Positions 32,661 to 42,294 are shown, counted from the stretch's first letter. The stretch: 64,000 nucleotides of DNA from Microbispora hainanensis (GCF_036186745.1 NZ_CP108086.1:8494001-8558000), one strand, 5' to 3'. Numbers and translations: made by a program. Notes: generated by a model from the sequence alone, not told the origin.

Positions 32661-33884
32661 TCAGCCGGTCCAGGAGCTGTTGAGGAAGGACATCAGCATC
32701 GGCACCATGAGCGGCCCGATCACCGCGGCGTACACGATGATCACGGATCGATGTCGGGCGCCCGCCCTGCCGATCAGCACCCACAACGGCCACCACAGCA
32801 GCGCCGACCTGGGGATCGACATGTAGAACGTGGAGGTCACCAGCGCGCCCAGCTGCAGCCCGACGTAGACGAACTCGGCCCAGCGGCGGGTGACCAGCAG
32901 CCAGACGAGCAGCAGCACCCCCACGATGGCCGCCGCGATCTCCAGCCGGAACATCGGCCCGAACCCCTCGTCACCGCCGGTCGAGTCCCACGTGGTGCGG
33001 AACGCCTCCCAGGGCCAGACGGGTTTGCGTCCCCACCCGGTCAGCTGCGCGTTGTTCCAGGCCAGCCAGTCCCCCGTACGGGAGTACTGGTAGGCGGCGT
33101 ACGCGAGGATCGGCGCGAACGGCAGCGCCAGCCAGGCCCCCCGCCACCAGCCCGCCCAGCCGTCCCTCCTGATGCGGCTCACCACGAACTCGACGATCAG
33201 CGCGACGGCCAGGAACAGGCCGGTGATCCGTACGCAGGACGCCCCGGCGGCCAGGGCACAGGCCAGCGGCCAGGCGCGGCGGCGGGCCGCCAGCCAGGCG
33301 GGCAGCGCGAAGGCGAGGAAGAGCGCCTCGGAATAGCCTGCGAACAGGAAGACGGCGGGGGGACACAGCAGCAGCGCCAGTACGGCCCAGCGCCCCGCAC
33401 CCGCGGGCCCCTCCAGGTCGGCGAGCCTGGCCAGCGCCACGACGGCCACCGCACCGGCGACGAAGGAGATGATCAGCCCGGCCAGCGTCCAGTCGTCCAC
33501 CACCAGGTGCACCAGCCGCAGCGCCAGCGGCAGGCCGGGGAAGAACGCCGGCAGCCCCGGGTCGGGCTCCAGGTTGGGGTCGCCGTCGTAGCCGAACTGC
33601 GCGATCTTCCGGAACAGGTCGACGTCCCAGAACTTCCACCGCTCCAGCAGCGGGGCGTGGTTCTGACCGGAGACGATCAGCACGCCGTAGAGCGCCACGA
33701 GGAGCATGCCCGCCCTGGTGCCCACCCACAGCAGCAGGGCGTCGCGGACGGTGGCGCTGCGCCACAGCGGTTCGGCGGCGGTCTCGCCGCCGGGGAGACC
33801 CGTCTGCCCCGGAGCCTCCTCGTCCGGCCCGGGTCGCTCCCCGCGTTCGGGGTCGTGCTCAGCTTCCTGGACGAAAGCCGTCAC
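32661..33884 (-). CDS. Mannosyltransferase, PIG-V type membrane protein
   Basis: 407 aa from the GTG at 33884, which has GAGAGGAGA upstream. After a charged 40-residue N-terminus it has about ten membrane helices. FWDVDLFRKIAQFGYD and LPAFFPGLPLALRLVH between helices resemble the Mannosyl_trans2 (PIG-V) family of polyprenyl-phosphate-mannose dependent transferases. CAGYSEALFLAFALPAW-like segments (here LFAGYSEALFLAFALPAW) are also typical. Probably glycosylates a cell-surface glycan or protein. Confidence 0.85.
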   Translation of the reverse strand: MTAFVQEAEHDPERGERPGPDEEAPGQTGLPGGETAAEPLWRSATVRDALLLWVGTRAGMLLVALYGVLIVSGQNHAPLLERWKFWDVDLFRKIAQFGYDGDPNLEPDPGLPAFFPGLPLALRLVHLVVDDWTLAGLIISFVAGAVAVVALARLADLEGPAGAGRWAVLALLLCPPAVFLFAGYSEALFLAFALPAWLAARRRAWPLACALAAGASCVRITGLFLAVALIVEFVVSRIRRDGWAGWWRGAWLALPFAPILAYAAYQYSRTGDWLAWNNAQLTGWGRKPVWPWEAFRTTWDSTGGDEGFGPMFRLEIAAAIVGVLLLVWLLVTRRWAEFVYVGLQLGALVTSTFYMSIPRSALLWWPLWVLIGRAGARHRSVIIVYAAVIGPLMVPMLMSFLNSSWTG

Positions 33885-34254
33885 GTGCCGTCTCCTCTCG
33901 CGCCCGCCGGTCATCGCCGCGCGGTGCCCCACCGCTTCGGAGCACGGTGCCTTACCGCCCCGAAGCGGGCCCGCCTCCCGGACCGCTGTCACTCCCTCTG
34001 GGCCGTACGCGGCGGGCGGCCGCGCCCATGATCGGCAATGATGTCAATCACGCGCGGCGCCGCGCCAGAGCGGGCTCCGGAGCCGTCCGCGCGAGCCGCG
34101 ATGACCTCGGGTTTCACCCGTGACGAGCCGGAGCGACCGGCGCCCCGGATGAAAGTTGCAGCGCCCGGTGAAGCGAGCGCCCGCTGAACGGCATCCCGGC
34201 TGGGAGACAGCCCGGCGGAGGAGACGGCGCGGCTGAGGAGGCGGGAGCGATGGC
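33885..34254. other. Gene-free stretch
   Basis: GC-rich sequence between the mannosyltransferase start and the end of the FAD monooxygenase gene. Open frames here have no ribosome site or family features. I see no repeat or hairpin of note. Confidence 0.6.
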
Positions 34255-35481
34255 CTACCGCGACGGCCGTTCCACGACCGGGGGTTCGGGCAGGACGAGC
34301 GCCGAATGGACCGGATTCCCCTCCGAGGGCGGCATCTCGCTGAGATTGCGCAGCCTCTCGTCGCGCCGCCTCAGGTCCTCGGCGGTGGTCGGCATGAGGG
34401 TGATGCGGCCCTCACCGACCAGGTCCTGGTTCGCGGTGACGAAACCACGGGTGTCGCGCTCGTAGGCGGCGAAGCCCTCCACGTAGTCCCCATGCGCGAG
34501 GGAGGCCGCGAGCATGTAGGCGCCGACGAGGGCGAGGCTGGTGCCCTGCCCGGTGAGGAACGACGGCGCGAACGCGGAGTCGCCGACCAGCGCGACACGG
34601 CCACTGGACCAGCGGGGCGCGCGGATCTGGGCGACCGCGTCGAAGAACAGGTCGTCCGCCTCCCGCAGCGCGGCCAGCATGTCCGGCACCACCCAGCCGA
34701 CACCGGCGAAGATCTCGCTGATCAGATCGCGCTGGGCCTGCAGGTTGCCGAAGGCGTGGAACGGCGTCTCGGGATAGGCGAAGGTCAGGAGGGCGTTCAC
34801 CTCGTCACCGGTCGCGTAGAAGGCCGCGGCCCTGCCCGGGTCGTTCCACATCGCGACCTCGTTCTTGAGACCGAGGAGGTTGGGCATGGAGAGGATGCCG
34901 AAGGAGTAGCCGAGGTAGCGGTGGAACGGCTCCTCCGGTCCGAACACCAGCTCCCGGGTGTGCGAGTGCATGCCGTCCGCGGCGATCACCAGGTCGAAGG
35001 TGCGGCTGCCGCCCCCCTTGAAGGTGACGTCGACCCCGTGGCCGGACTGGTCCAGGCTGACGATGGAGTCGTTGAACAGGAACTCCACGTCGTCACGGAC
35101 CGACCCGTACAGCGCATCGGTCAGGTCGCCGCGCCGCACCTCCAGGTCCCGCCCCGCGACGCCGCCGGTGACGCTCTGCGGGCGCAGGGTCGCCACCACG
35201 TCGCCTTCTCCCTCGTAGAAGGTCATCCGCTCCATCTCGATGTGCGCCTCCCGCAGCCGGGGCAGCAGGCCCATGCGCTCGACGACGCCCAAGGCGGTGC
35301 CGCGGATGTCGATGGGGTAGCCGCCGCTGCGCGGCGCGGGCGCCCTCTCGACGACGGTGACCTCGTAGCCGTAGCGGTTGAGCCAGTACGCCACGGTAGG
35401 ACCCGCGATGCTGGCTCCGGAGACCAGGACGGTGCGCGCGGGCGTGACACGGCCGTGGTTCGGCTGGTCGGTGAGGGTCAT
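34255..35481 (-). CDS. FAD-dependent monooxygenase (PHBH/TetX type)
   Basis: 408 aa; start ATG 35481 overlaps the MFS stop (ATGA). The FAD motif is VSGASIAGPTVAYWLNRYGYEVTVVERAP, then DG in VIAADGMHSHTRELV and the GD motif ALVGDSAFAPSFLTGQGTSLAL, in which the usual Ala-His of GDAAH is replaced by Ser-Ala-Phe. Such enzymes hydroxylate aromatic or polycyclic compounds, including antibiotics. It is the last gene of the minus-strand operon, next to an exporter. Confidence 0.9.
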   Translation of the reverse strand: MTLTDQPNHGRVTPARTVLVSGASIAGPTVAYWLNRYGYEVTVVERAPAPRSGGYPIDIRGTALGVVERMGLLPRLREAHIEMERMTFYEGEGDVVATLRPQSVTGGVAGRDLEVRRGDLTDALYGSVRDDVEFLFNDSIVSLDQSGHGVDVTFKGGGSRTFDLVIAADGMHSHTRELVFGPEEPFHRYLGYSFGILSMPNLLGLKNEVAMWNDPGRAAAFYATGDEVNALLTFAYPETPFHAFGNLQAQRDLISEIFAGVGWVVPDMLAALREADDLFFDAVAQIRAPRWSSGRVALVGDSAFAPSFLTGQGTSLALVGAYMLAASLAHGDYVEGFAAYERDTRGFVTANQDLVGEGRITLMPTTAEDLRRRDERLRNLSEMPPSEGNPVHSALVLPEPPVVERPSR

Positions 35482-36878
35482 GCCTTGACTCCTTCGTGCA
35501 TGGTACGGACGACGAGCAGGCACAGCGCCGCGGTTATGCCTGCGATGACGAAGCCGGTGACGAAGCCGGACTCGGCCGGTACGCCGGAGCCGGCGACGGT
35601 ATTGGCGGTGAGGAGCGCGCCGCCGAGCATGGCGCCGACGGCCGAGCCCAGGGCGCGGGTCACCAGGAGCACGCTGGTAGCGATGCCGGTGTCGCCTTCG
35701 TCGACATAGGAGGCGACGCCGGTCATCATGGCCGTGACACACAGCCCGTTGGCGAGCGCGATCAGTGCCTTGCCGACCACGATGTGCCAGATCTCGCCGT
35801 GCACGGCGCTCAGGCCGAGCAGGGCGAAAGCCATCATGACGGTCGAGATGATGGTCATTGTGCGCGGGCCGAAGCGCCGCTCCCCGATCCCGCCGATCGG
35901 CCCGGCCAGCGTCGCGGCCACCGCGCCGGGCAGGAGGACGAGGCCGATGGTGGTGGGAGACGCCCCGAAGCCGTAACCGTCGCCGGACACGTCGAGCAGC
36001 TGCGGCACGAGGTAGGCCCCGTTCGCGGTGCCGAGGCAGATCACGAACGTCACCACGCACGACTTCCAGACCATGGGGCGTGCCAGCATCCGCAGGTCGA
36101 TCATGGGCGCGACGGCGCGGCGTTCCACGGCGACCCACCCGGCCGCGAAGGCGACCAGCACGACGACGAGCGCACCGAAGACGACCGGCGCCGAGCCCGC
36201 CTGGGGCGCCAGCACCAGCACGAGGATGAGGGTGGCGAGAGTGCCGCTCAGCAGCAGCAGGCCGGGCCAGTCGATGCCCGAGCCGTGCGAGCCGCTTGGC
36301 TCGTCGCCGGGCATCAGCTTGCCGACCAGCAGGGTGAATACGATGATCGCGAAGGTCGGCAACGCGAACATCCAGTGCCGGGAGAGCGACTCGGCCACGG
36401 GGCCGGCGGCCAGCAGCCCTACCATCGAGCCGCCCACGAACATCCCGCTGACCAGCCCGATGGCGGCCTTGGCCGCGCCCGTCGGCAGGTTCTTGCGGAC
36501 CACGATGAACGTCAGGGGCAACGAGCCCAGCATCACCCCCTGCAGGAGCTGACCGACCAGCAGCACCGGCAGGTTGGGCGCGAGCGCGGAGGTCAGGCCT
36601 CCCACCGAGACCACGGCCATGAGCCGGATCAGCATCCGCTTGCCGCCGTAGCGGTCGCCCAACGTGCCGGCGATCGGAGTGATGAGCGCACCCGTGATGA
36701 GGATCATGATGTTGAGCAGCGCCCCTTGGGCCGGGCTCATGTTCAGCTCGCGTTGCAGGAGCGGCAGCGTCGGCGACACGACCGACTCCAGTGAGCCGAC
36801 GGAGATGGCCAGCAGTCCAAGGGCCGCCACGGCGGCCCTGCTCATGCGGACCGGCGAGGCGGAGGGGGGTGTGGTCAT
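35478..36878 (-). CDS. MFS transporter, DHA2-like drug exporter
   Basis: 466 aa from the ATG at 36878, which overlaps the DUF1275 stop (ATGA) and has AAGG six bases upstream. About 14 membrane helices. Motif A is visible as GTLGDRYGGKRMLI, motif C-like GGSMVGLLAAGPVAE follows helix 5. DHA2 exporters pump drugs against protons. Coupled to a TetX-like monooxygenase, it suggests resistance to or handling of a small aromatic molecule. Confidence 0.9.
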   Translation of the reverse strand: MTTPPSASPVRMSRAAVAALGLLAISVGSLESVVSPTLPLLQRELNMSPAQGALLNIMILITGALITPIAGTLGDRYGGKRMLIRLMAVVSVGGLTSALAPNLPVLLVGQLLQGVMLGSLPLTFIVVRKNLPTGAAKAAIGLVSGMFVGGSMVGLLAAGPVAESLSRHWMFALPTFAIIVFTLLVGKLMPGDEPSGSHGSGIDWPGLLLLSGTLATLILVLVLAPQAGSAPVVFGALVVVLVAFAAGWVAVERRAVAPMIDLRMLARPMVWKSCVVTFVICLGTANGAYLVPQLLDVSGDGYGFGASPTTIGLVLLPGAVAATLAGPIGGIGERRFGPRTMTIISTVMMAFALLGLSAVHGEIWHIVVGKALIALANGLCVTAMMTGVASYVDEGDTGIATSVLLVTRALGSAVGAMLGGALLTANTVAGSGVPAESGFVTGFVIAGITAALCLLVVRTMHEGVKA

Positions 36879-37759
36879 TGGCATCCTTTTTCTTGCTGCC
36901 GGATTTCTTGCTGCCGGGCGAGTTGAATGCCGGTCGTGCGCGGGACGCCGTTGTCTTCGCGCACGACCGGCCGTGTGGAGGCGTCACCGGCCGCCGGGGA
37001 GGCGGCCGGTCCGGTCGCGGCCGGAGCCGGGGAGGCGGCCGGTCCGGTCGCGGCCGGAGCCAAGTGGGAATCGGATCGGGTGGTGAGATCACCGAGGCCG
37101 CTCACAGCGAGGACGACGAGCGCCGCCACCGCGACCGCGAGGCCCTCGTTCACCTGGCACAGCGCCGCGCCGGCGGCCGCGCCGAGGATGATCCACATGA
37201 CGGCGGCGGCCCGCCGCAGTGCACCCTGGGAGCGGGCCGCGCCCAGCCGGGAGTCCGCCGCGAGCCCGGTGAGGGTGGAGGTGACCACCACGGTGGTGAC
37301 GTCCTTCACCGCCAGATGGCGGGCCGTCGCCGCCTGCATCCCCATGGCCAGGGCGAGCGCCGCCGCCATCGCCGGGCGCAGGCCGGGCGCGGCATCCGCC
37401 CCGACGGCGACCAGGACGAGGGCCACCGCCACCAGGACCAGCGCGACACCGGTCAGCAGCCCCGTGCACCGGGCGCTCCAGCCCGGGGCGGCGGTGCGCA
37501 GCACCCGCCCGGCCAGCGCCGCGCCGGCGAGAAAGCACACGAGGGCCACGGCGGGGCCGAGCACCGGCAGATCCGTCACGCCCGTGGCGGCCATCCCGAG
37601 GATGACGACGTTGCCGGTCATGTTGCCCGCGAACACCCTGTCGAGGCGCAGATATCCGACGGCGTCGACGACGCCCGTCGCGAAGGTGAGCGCGAGCATC
37701 AGGCCGGGAAGGGACACCCGTCGCAGCACCGTCCCGGCCCCGGCCGCACGGCCCGTCAT
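36875..37759 (-). CDS. DUF1275 (YoaK-type) membrane protein
   Basis: 294 aa; start ATG 37759 overlaps the stop of the gamma-glutamyltransferase-like gene. Six or seven helices with TFATGVVDAVGYLRLDRVFAGNMTGNVVILG, the DUF1275 signature. The last 70 residues are a hydrophilic tail in which AATGPAASPAPAATGPAASP is coded by a 33-base direct duplication (about 36990-37060). Transport role suspected but not established. Confidence 0.88.
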   Translation of the reverse strand: MTGRAAGAGTVLRRVSLPGLMLALTFATGVVDAVGYLRLDRVFAGNMTGNVVILGMAATGVTDLPVLGPAVALVCFLAGAALAGRVLRTAAPGWSARCTGLLTGVALVLVAVALVLVAVGADAAPGLRPAMAAALALAMGMQAATARHLAVKDVTTVVVTSTLTGLAADSRLGAARSQGALRRAAAVMWIILGAAAGAALCQVNEGLAVAVAALVVLAVSGLGDLTTRSDSHLAPAATGPAASPAPAATGPAASPAAGDASTRPVVREDNGVPRTTGIQLARQQEIRQQEKGCQ

Positions 37760-39564
37760 CGGCCCACCGCGTATCCCTGGGCGCCGCGCGGGTTGGCCGC
37801 CGCCCCCAGGACGCCGCTGTCCGGATCACGGGTGACGACCGACAGCCGGCCCTGGCTCCATGGCCCGGAGACGGTCACGTCGTGGCCCCGCCGGCGCAGC
37901 TCGTCGATGACCGCCGGGTCCGCTCGTTCCTCGATCACCAGCCCGCCCGGTGTCCATGTCCGCGGCCAGAACGAGCTCGGCACCGCCGTGGTGTGGAACG
38001 CGGGTGCGTCGATCGCCTGCTGCGGGTCGAAGCCCAGAGCGAGGGTGCGCACCAGGTACAGCAGCTGCCACTGGTCCTGCTGGTCGCCGCCGGGGGTGCC
38101 CAGCGCGGCCACGGGAACGCCGTCGCGCAGCAGCAGGGTGGGCGTCAGCGTCGTCCGCGGGCGCCTGCCCGGTTCCAGGCGGGAGGGCGCGGCAGGGTCG
38201 AGCCAGGTCATCTGCAGCCGCGTGCCCAGCGCGAAACCGAGCTCGGGCACGGCCGGGGAGGACTGGAGCCAGCCTCCGGACGGCGTGGCGGAGATGATGT
38301 TGCCCCAGCGGTCGACGACATCGATGTGACAGGTGTCGCCCCGGGTCTGCCCGGTCTGCTGCACGGTGGGTTCGCCCACGCCATCGGCCTGCACGGCGTT
38401 CCGGCGCGTCTCCAGGGGCGGTGTGTACGGTTTGAAGCCGATGTCGCCGGGCCTGAACTCGGTGGAGGCGGCCGGGCCGATCAGTGCGGCGCGCTCCTCG
38501 CTGTACTGCGGGGACAGCAGCCGGCGCACCACCTCCTCGGCGTCCGCCGGGTCCAGGTGCCCGTAGTACGCCTCCCGGTCGGCCATGGCCAGCTTCAGGG
38601 CTTCGATGATGGTGTGGACGCCCTCGGCGGTCGACGGATCGATTCGCGAGTCATCGAAGTGGTCGAGCAGGGTGAGGGCCTGCAGCAGCACGGGGCCCTG
38701 GGACCACAGGCCCGCCTTCGCCACCGTGATCCCCCGGAAGCGCGCGGTGACGGCGGGTTCGAGACGGGGCTCGAAGTCGGTGAAGTCGGCGGCGGTGATC
38801 ACTCCGGCGTGGACGGTGCCCGACGAGTGCCGGTGCGGCACGGCGGCGGCCTCCTCCACGGCGGTGGCCACGAACCCGGTCCGCCAGGCGCGTCGCGCGG
38901 CCTCTATCCGTGCCCTCCGCGTCGTGCCGGTGCCCTCGGCGACCAGCCGGCGCAGGGTGCGGCCGTAGACGGGGTTGACGAGGTTGTCGTACGGCTGCGG
39001 GACACGGCCCTCGGGCATCCACAGCGCGTACGACGTCGGCCAGTGGGTGCGGAAGAGGTCCTCGACCGTGGCCAGGACGCGGGCAAGCTGGGGCACGACG
39101 GGCACGCCGCGTTCGGCGTACTCGATCGCGTAGGCCAGGACGTCGGCGAGCTCCCAGGTGCCGTGCTCGGCGAGCAGCCAGAGCCAGGAGTCGACGGCGC
39201 CGGGAACGGCGGCGGCCAGGGCGCCCGCGCCCGGGACGTGGTCGAGCCCTTCGGCGCGGAAGTGCTCGATCGTGGCGGCGCGCGGGGCGTGGCCCTGTCC
39301 GGCCAGCACGCGCGGGGTGGGGTCCTCCGCGGTGGCCAGCACGGCGACGAGGTCACCGCCGGGTCCGTTCAGGTGGGGTTCGGCCACGTGGAGCACGAAG
39401 GCGCCCGCGGTGGCCGCGTCGAAGGCGTTGCCGCCCCGTTCGAGTACGGCCTGGGCCGTCGCGGACGCCAGCCAGTGGGTCGAGGCGGACATGCCGAAGG
39501 ATCCGCGCAGCGTGGGGCGAGTCTGGTGAGGGAGATCGGTCTGCGCGCGGTGTTGACCGGCCAT
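37756..39564 (-). CDS. Gamma-glutamyltransferase family protein
   Basis: 602 aa, full Ntn-hydrolase length. The autoprocessing/catalytic Thr411 lies in GDTCHIDVVDRWGN, and the substrate-binding GGW/GTPGGDQQ motif (GTPGGDQQDQWQ) follows. The N-terminus has no signal peptide, unlike periplasmic GGTs, so this is a cytoplasmic relative acting on gamma-glutamyl or other amide bonds. The protein joins the operon with DUF1275, MFS and monooxygenase by overlaps of 4 bases. Confidence 0.9.
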   Translation of the reverse strand: MAGQHRAQTDLPHQTRPTLRGSFGMSASTHWLASATAQAVLERGGNAFDAATAGAFVLHVAEPHLNGPGGDLVAVLATAEDPTPRVLAGQGHAPRAATIEHFRAEGLDHVPGAGALAAAVPGAVDSWLWLLAEHGTWELADVLAYAIEYAERGVPVVPQLARVLATVEDLFRTHWPTSYALWMPEGRVPQPYDNLVNPVYGRTLRRLVAEGTGTTRRARIEAARRAWRTGFVATAVEEAAAVPHRHSSGTVHAGVITAADFTDFEPRLEPAVTARFRGITVAKAGLWSQGPVLLQALTLLDHFDDSRIDPSTAEGVHTIIEALKLAMADREAYYGHLDPADAEEVVRRLLSPQYSEERAALIGPAASTEFRPGDIGFKPYTPPLETRRNAVQADGVGEPTVQQTGQTRGDTCHIDVVDRWGNIISATPSGGWLQSSPAVPELGFALGTRLQMTWLDPAAPSRLEPGRRPRTTLTPTLLLRDGVPVAALGTPGGDQQDQWQLLYLVRTLALGFDPQQAIDAPAFHTTAVPSSFWPRTWTPGGLVIEERADPAVIDELRRRGHDVTVSGPWSQGRLSVVTRDPDSGVLGAAANPRGAQGYAVGR

Positions 39565-39698
39565 GGGTCACCTTCCGTTCGGGGCACGCGGTGGATCGGG
39601 GGACGCGCCGGCCCGGCCCCCGTGGCGACGTGGACGCGCGGGGGCTCGGGTCATGTGGTGGCGCGGGGTGGTCACATGAGGGCCGGGGCCCATGTGCC

Positions 39699-39740
39699 GG
39701 TCAGGAGGCCCGGGTCAGGGGGCCCGGGTCAGGGGGCGGG
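39699..39740. repeat. Three 14-base tandem repeats between two operon genes
   Basis: GGTCAGGAGGCCCG, GGTCAGGGGGCCCG and GGTCAGGGGGCGGG follow one another. They lie in the 229-base gap between the DUF3500 and GGT-like genes; read on the minus strand each carries CCTGACC. Confidence 0.85.
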
Positions 39741-39793
39741 CCGGGGCGCCGGACCAGGGCACCGGTGTGCCGCAGGCCCGGGACGCCGCCGGC

Positions 39794-40906
39794 TCAGGAC
39801 GCGTGGTGGGCGGCGTGGTGGGCGGCCAGGACGTCGCCGCCGAAGTCGGTCTCCGGATCCCGCCACACGGCGTGGGCGTGGTTGGCGCCGCGGTGGACCT
39901 TGGTCCACTCGACGAGCAGCCGCGGGCCGTGCAGGCGGTAGTAGTGCGGCTCGCCCGGCTCCGTCGAGCCGGCCCAGGCGAAGTGGACGGCGTCCAGCTG
40001 CGCCGGGTCGTCGTAGCGCGACAGCGGGGAGATGCCGTCCTGCACCCGGCCGAGGTAGGTGCCGAGCAGGGCGCGCAGCAGCTCACGCTGCCCGGCGTCG
40101 AGCTCGGCGGCGGGCACCCCCTTGAGCGGCGGAGTGAGGGACACCGCTCGCCGCTCCGCGTCGTCCAGGAACGTGTGCGGCTGGTCGGGGCGGTCCGGCA
40201 CGTTCTGGTCGGGCTGCCACAGCTCACGGCGCGTGATCACCCGGTCGTCGACCCGGGGGCTGTTGCCCGCCACGACGTCGTACGGCGGCCGCGGCAGCAG
40301 GATGGCGCGCTCGGCCGCCTCCGGCCGCAGGGAGCGGACCAGTTCACGGGCCAGGTCCTCGGGTGCTCCCAGCGGGCGCAGGGCCGCGCCGCCGAGCAGG
40401 GGTGACGCGGCCGGGTCCGCGCCCATGAACATGGGCGTGGTGGCGGTGACCCGCCCGTCGACCACGAGGAAGTTGAGCGAGACGTGGTGGCCGCCGAACC
40501 GCCAGCCCCACGGCTCCGTCCCGCCGGGCTCCCCGAAGACCCGCAGGTAGTACATGTTCGGGTCGCGGGACCGCTCCCTGCCCCAGTACACCGAGAAGTC
40601 CTCGACGCGGTCGAGCACGTTCTCCAGGCCGATGACGGTGGCGACCGTGTTGTACCCGGCTTCGGACAGTCCGCTCGCGACCAGCCGCATCACCATCCGG
40701 TGCTGGGCGGGACGCTGCCGGGAGAACGTCAGGCCACCGTGGTCGGTGGGCGTGTAGTACCACGTGGTGCGTTCGGCCTCGGCCGCCTCCCCCGCGCCCG
40801 GCGCCGGTCCGACCGCCAGCCGGCGCTGCTCCGCGTCCAGGGAGTCGAGCCACTCCCGGGCCGCCTTGGCCATCAGGTCCGCGACCTCGCGCGCTGCGTC
40901 TGTCAT
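39794..40906 (-). CDS. DUF3500 protein
   Basis: 370 aa from the ATG at 40906, preceded by AGGAGGGGATC. An in-frame ATG at 40960 overlaps the stop of the hydrolase gene and would add an unconserved Thr/Pro-rich stretch. Features of DUF3500 are WYYTPTDHGGLTF, HHVSLNFLVVDGRVTATTPMFMG and a final HFAWAGSTEPGEPHYYRLHGPRLLVEW. The many conserved His suggest a metal site. Function unknown. Confidence 0.85.
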   Translation of the reverse strand: MTDAAREVADLMAKAAREWLDSLDAEQRRLAVGPAPGAGEAAEAERTTWYYTPTDHGGLTFSRQRPAQHRMVMRLVASGLSEAGYNTVATVIGLENVLDRVEDFSVYWGRERSRDPNMYYLRVFGEPGGTEPWGWRFGGHHVSLNFLVVDGRVTATTPMFMGADPAASPLLGGAALRPLGAPEDLARELVRSLRPEAAERAILLPRPPYDVVAGNSPRVDDRVITRRELWQPDQNVPDRPDQPHTFLDDAERRAVSLTPPLKGVPAAELDAGQRELLRALLGTYLGRVQDGISPLSRYDDPAQLDAVHFAWAGSTEPGEPHYYRLHGPRLLVEWTKVHRGANHAHAVWRDPETDFGGDVLAAHHAAHHAS

Positions 40907-40956
40907 GCCTTGATCCCCTCCTGCTTGCGTACGTGTGGGGGGTGTGGTGGCGGTGG

Positions 40957-41763
40957 TCATGTCGCGTCCACTCCCAGGAACTCGCGCACCCACAGCGCGA
41001 TCCTGTCGGCGAACTCCTGCGCGATCGCGTGGCGTCCACCCTCGATGGCCTTCAACTGGGCGTTCGGAATCTGCTGCTCCATGAGGACCGCACCGGCGTA
41101 CGGCGCCAGCCGGTCCTCCGTGCCGTGCACGATGAGGGTGGGCACCGAGATCTCCGCCAGCCGGTCCCGGACCTCGTGCTGCCTGATGACATGCTCACGG
41201 CGGGAGTTCTTGTCGGGGCTGCGCTTGGTGAGCACATTGACCCGGCCACCCTGCGCGGGCCGGCCCTCGGGGGTGAAGAAGAACTCGACCGCCGAGCGCT
41301 GCCGTTCCTCGTGGGTCATGGACAACAGCTCGTCGATCGCCGCGCCTTCGAAGAAGTAGCTCGGTGAGGTGGCGACCAGGATGAGGGAGGCGACCCGCTC
41401 GGGATGCCGCAGAGCGACGTGCTGGGCCACAGCGCCGCCGAAGGACGTGCCCAGCAGGTGCGCGGAGGGGAGGTCCAGCGCGTCCAGCAGGTGAACGAGG
41501 TCGTCGGCGAGGTCGGACATCGTGTAGAGAACCGGCGGGTTGACGGTCACTCCCGAGTCACGCTGGTCGTACGAGATGACCCGGATCCCCGGGCCGAGAT
41601 GGGCACGCAGTGCCGTGAACTGGGTGCGGTCGCTCTCTCCGCCGTGCACGAGCACGAGCGGCACGCCGGACCCGCTGTCGATGATCCCGACCTCGAGGTC
41701 ACCCGCCCGTACGATCGACGTGGCCGGGTCGGCGGGTGCGGTCGTGTCATCGGGCATCGTCAC
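40957..41763 (-). CDS. Alpha/beta hydrolase
   Basis: 268 aa from the GTG at 41763, with AGGAGG six bases upstream. LVLVHGGESDRTQF gives the oxyanion HGG, and LLGTSFGGAVAQHVALRHPE is the nucleophile elbow with Ser in GTSFG. Asp is in HGTEDRLAPY and His in EGGRHAIAQEF. It is the first gene of the minus-strand operon; its role could be hydrolysis of an ester or lactone in the same pathway as the other five genes. Confidence 0.9.
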   Translation of the reverse strand: MTMPDDTTAPADPATSIVRAGDLEVGIIDSGSGVPLVLVHGGESDRTQFTALRAHLGPGIRVISYDQRDSGVTVNPPVLYTMSDLADDLVHLLDALDLPSAHLLGTSFGGAVAQHVALRHPERVASLILVATSPSYFFEGAAIDELLSMTHEERQRSAVEFFFTPEGRPAQGGRVNVLTKRSPDKNSRREHVIRQHEVRDRLAEISVPTLIVHGTEDRLAPYAGAVLMEQQIPNAQLKAIEGGRHAIAQEFADRIALWVREFLGVDAT

Positions 41764-41789
41764 TGCGGACCTCCTGGTGGATGGCGTCG

Positions 41790-41835
41790 GTGGCACAAGT
41801 CGAACATTTGTCTGATATGCAACAGAAATCTGGCG
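41790..41835 (-). promoter_or_regulatory. AT-rich upstream region of the six-gene operon
   Basis: The bases between 41790 and 41835 contain TTGCATATCAGACAAATG on the minus strand, the only AT-rich stretch upstream of the hydrolase gene. ACAAGTCGAACATTTGT also has loosely inverted ends. No clear -35/-10 pair or operator is certain. Confidence 0.3.
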
Positions 41836-42167
41836 TCGAGCCAGGAAAGGACCCCGTTTTCACCCCCGGGGCGGGTGCAACGGCTGGAAAGGAGTCTGGG
41901 CCGACGGCCACGCGTCCGGCGTCACACCTGAGAGCCAAGCCGAAGGTGATACCGCGGTAGGGGGTGTCGCGGGTGTGCCGCAGCGCCGGCGCGGCGCCGG
42001 ACGCCACAAGCGAGACAGGCGGGCAGGCGAGAAGAACGGGACAACCGGGCAGGCGAGACAGGAAGGGCGGAATCAGGGGTGGTCAGCCCGCGCGCCCACC
42101 CACGCAGGGCTGACCTCAGGCAGCCACGCGGGACGGCCGCCATCCGGCGCCGTCGTGGATATATGGG

Positions 42168-42264
42168 TCCGGGGACGGCCGCGCGGGCACGTGGGCCTTG
42201 CGGGCACGTAGGTCCGGGGACGACCTCGCGGGCACGTGAGTCCGGGGACGGCCTCGCGGGCGCC
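42168..42264. repeat. 28-base tandem repeat in a gene-free region
   Basis: TCCGGGGACG followed by CCTCGCGGGCACGTGAG-like sequence occurs at 42168, 42213 and 42241, with a partial copy at 42196. The wider gap 41836-42294 contains no convincing gene. Confidence 0.8.
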
Positions 42265-42294
42265 ACCGCCGTAGGGGATGGCGGTGCGGCCGTG

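Noticed and set aside
34255-37092. Single 945-codon minus-strand gene
   Set aside because: The frame upstream of 35481 runs out of phase through the MFS gene; the true monooxygenase starts at 35481 with an ATGA overlap.
41836-42294. Short open frames upstream of the DesK-type regulator stop
   Set aside because: They consist of tandem repeat sequence and lack ribosome sites and family features.
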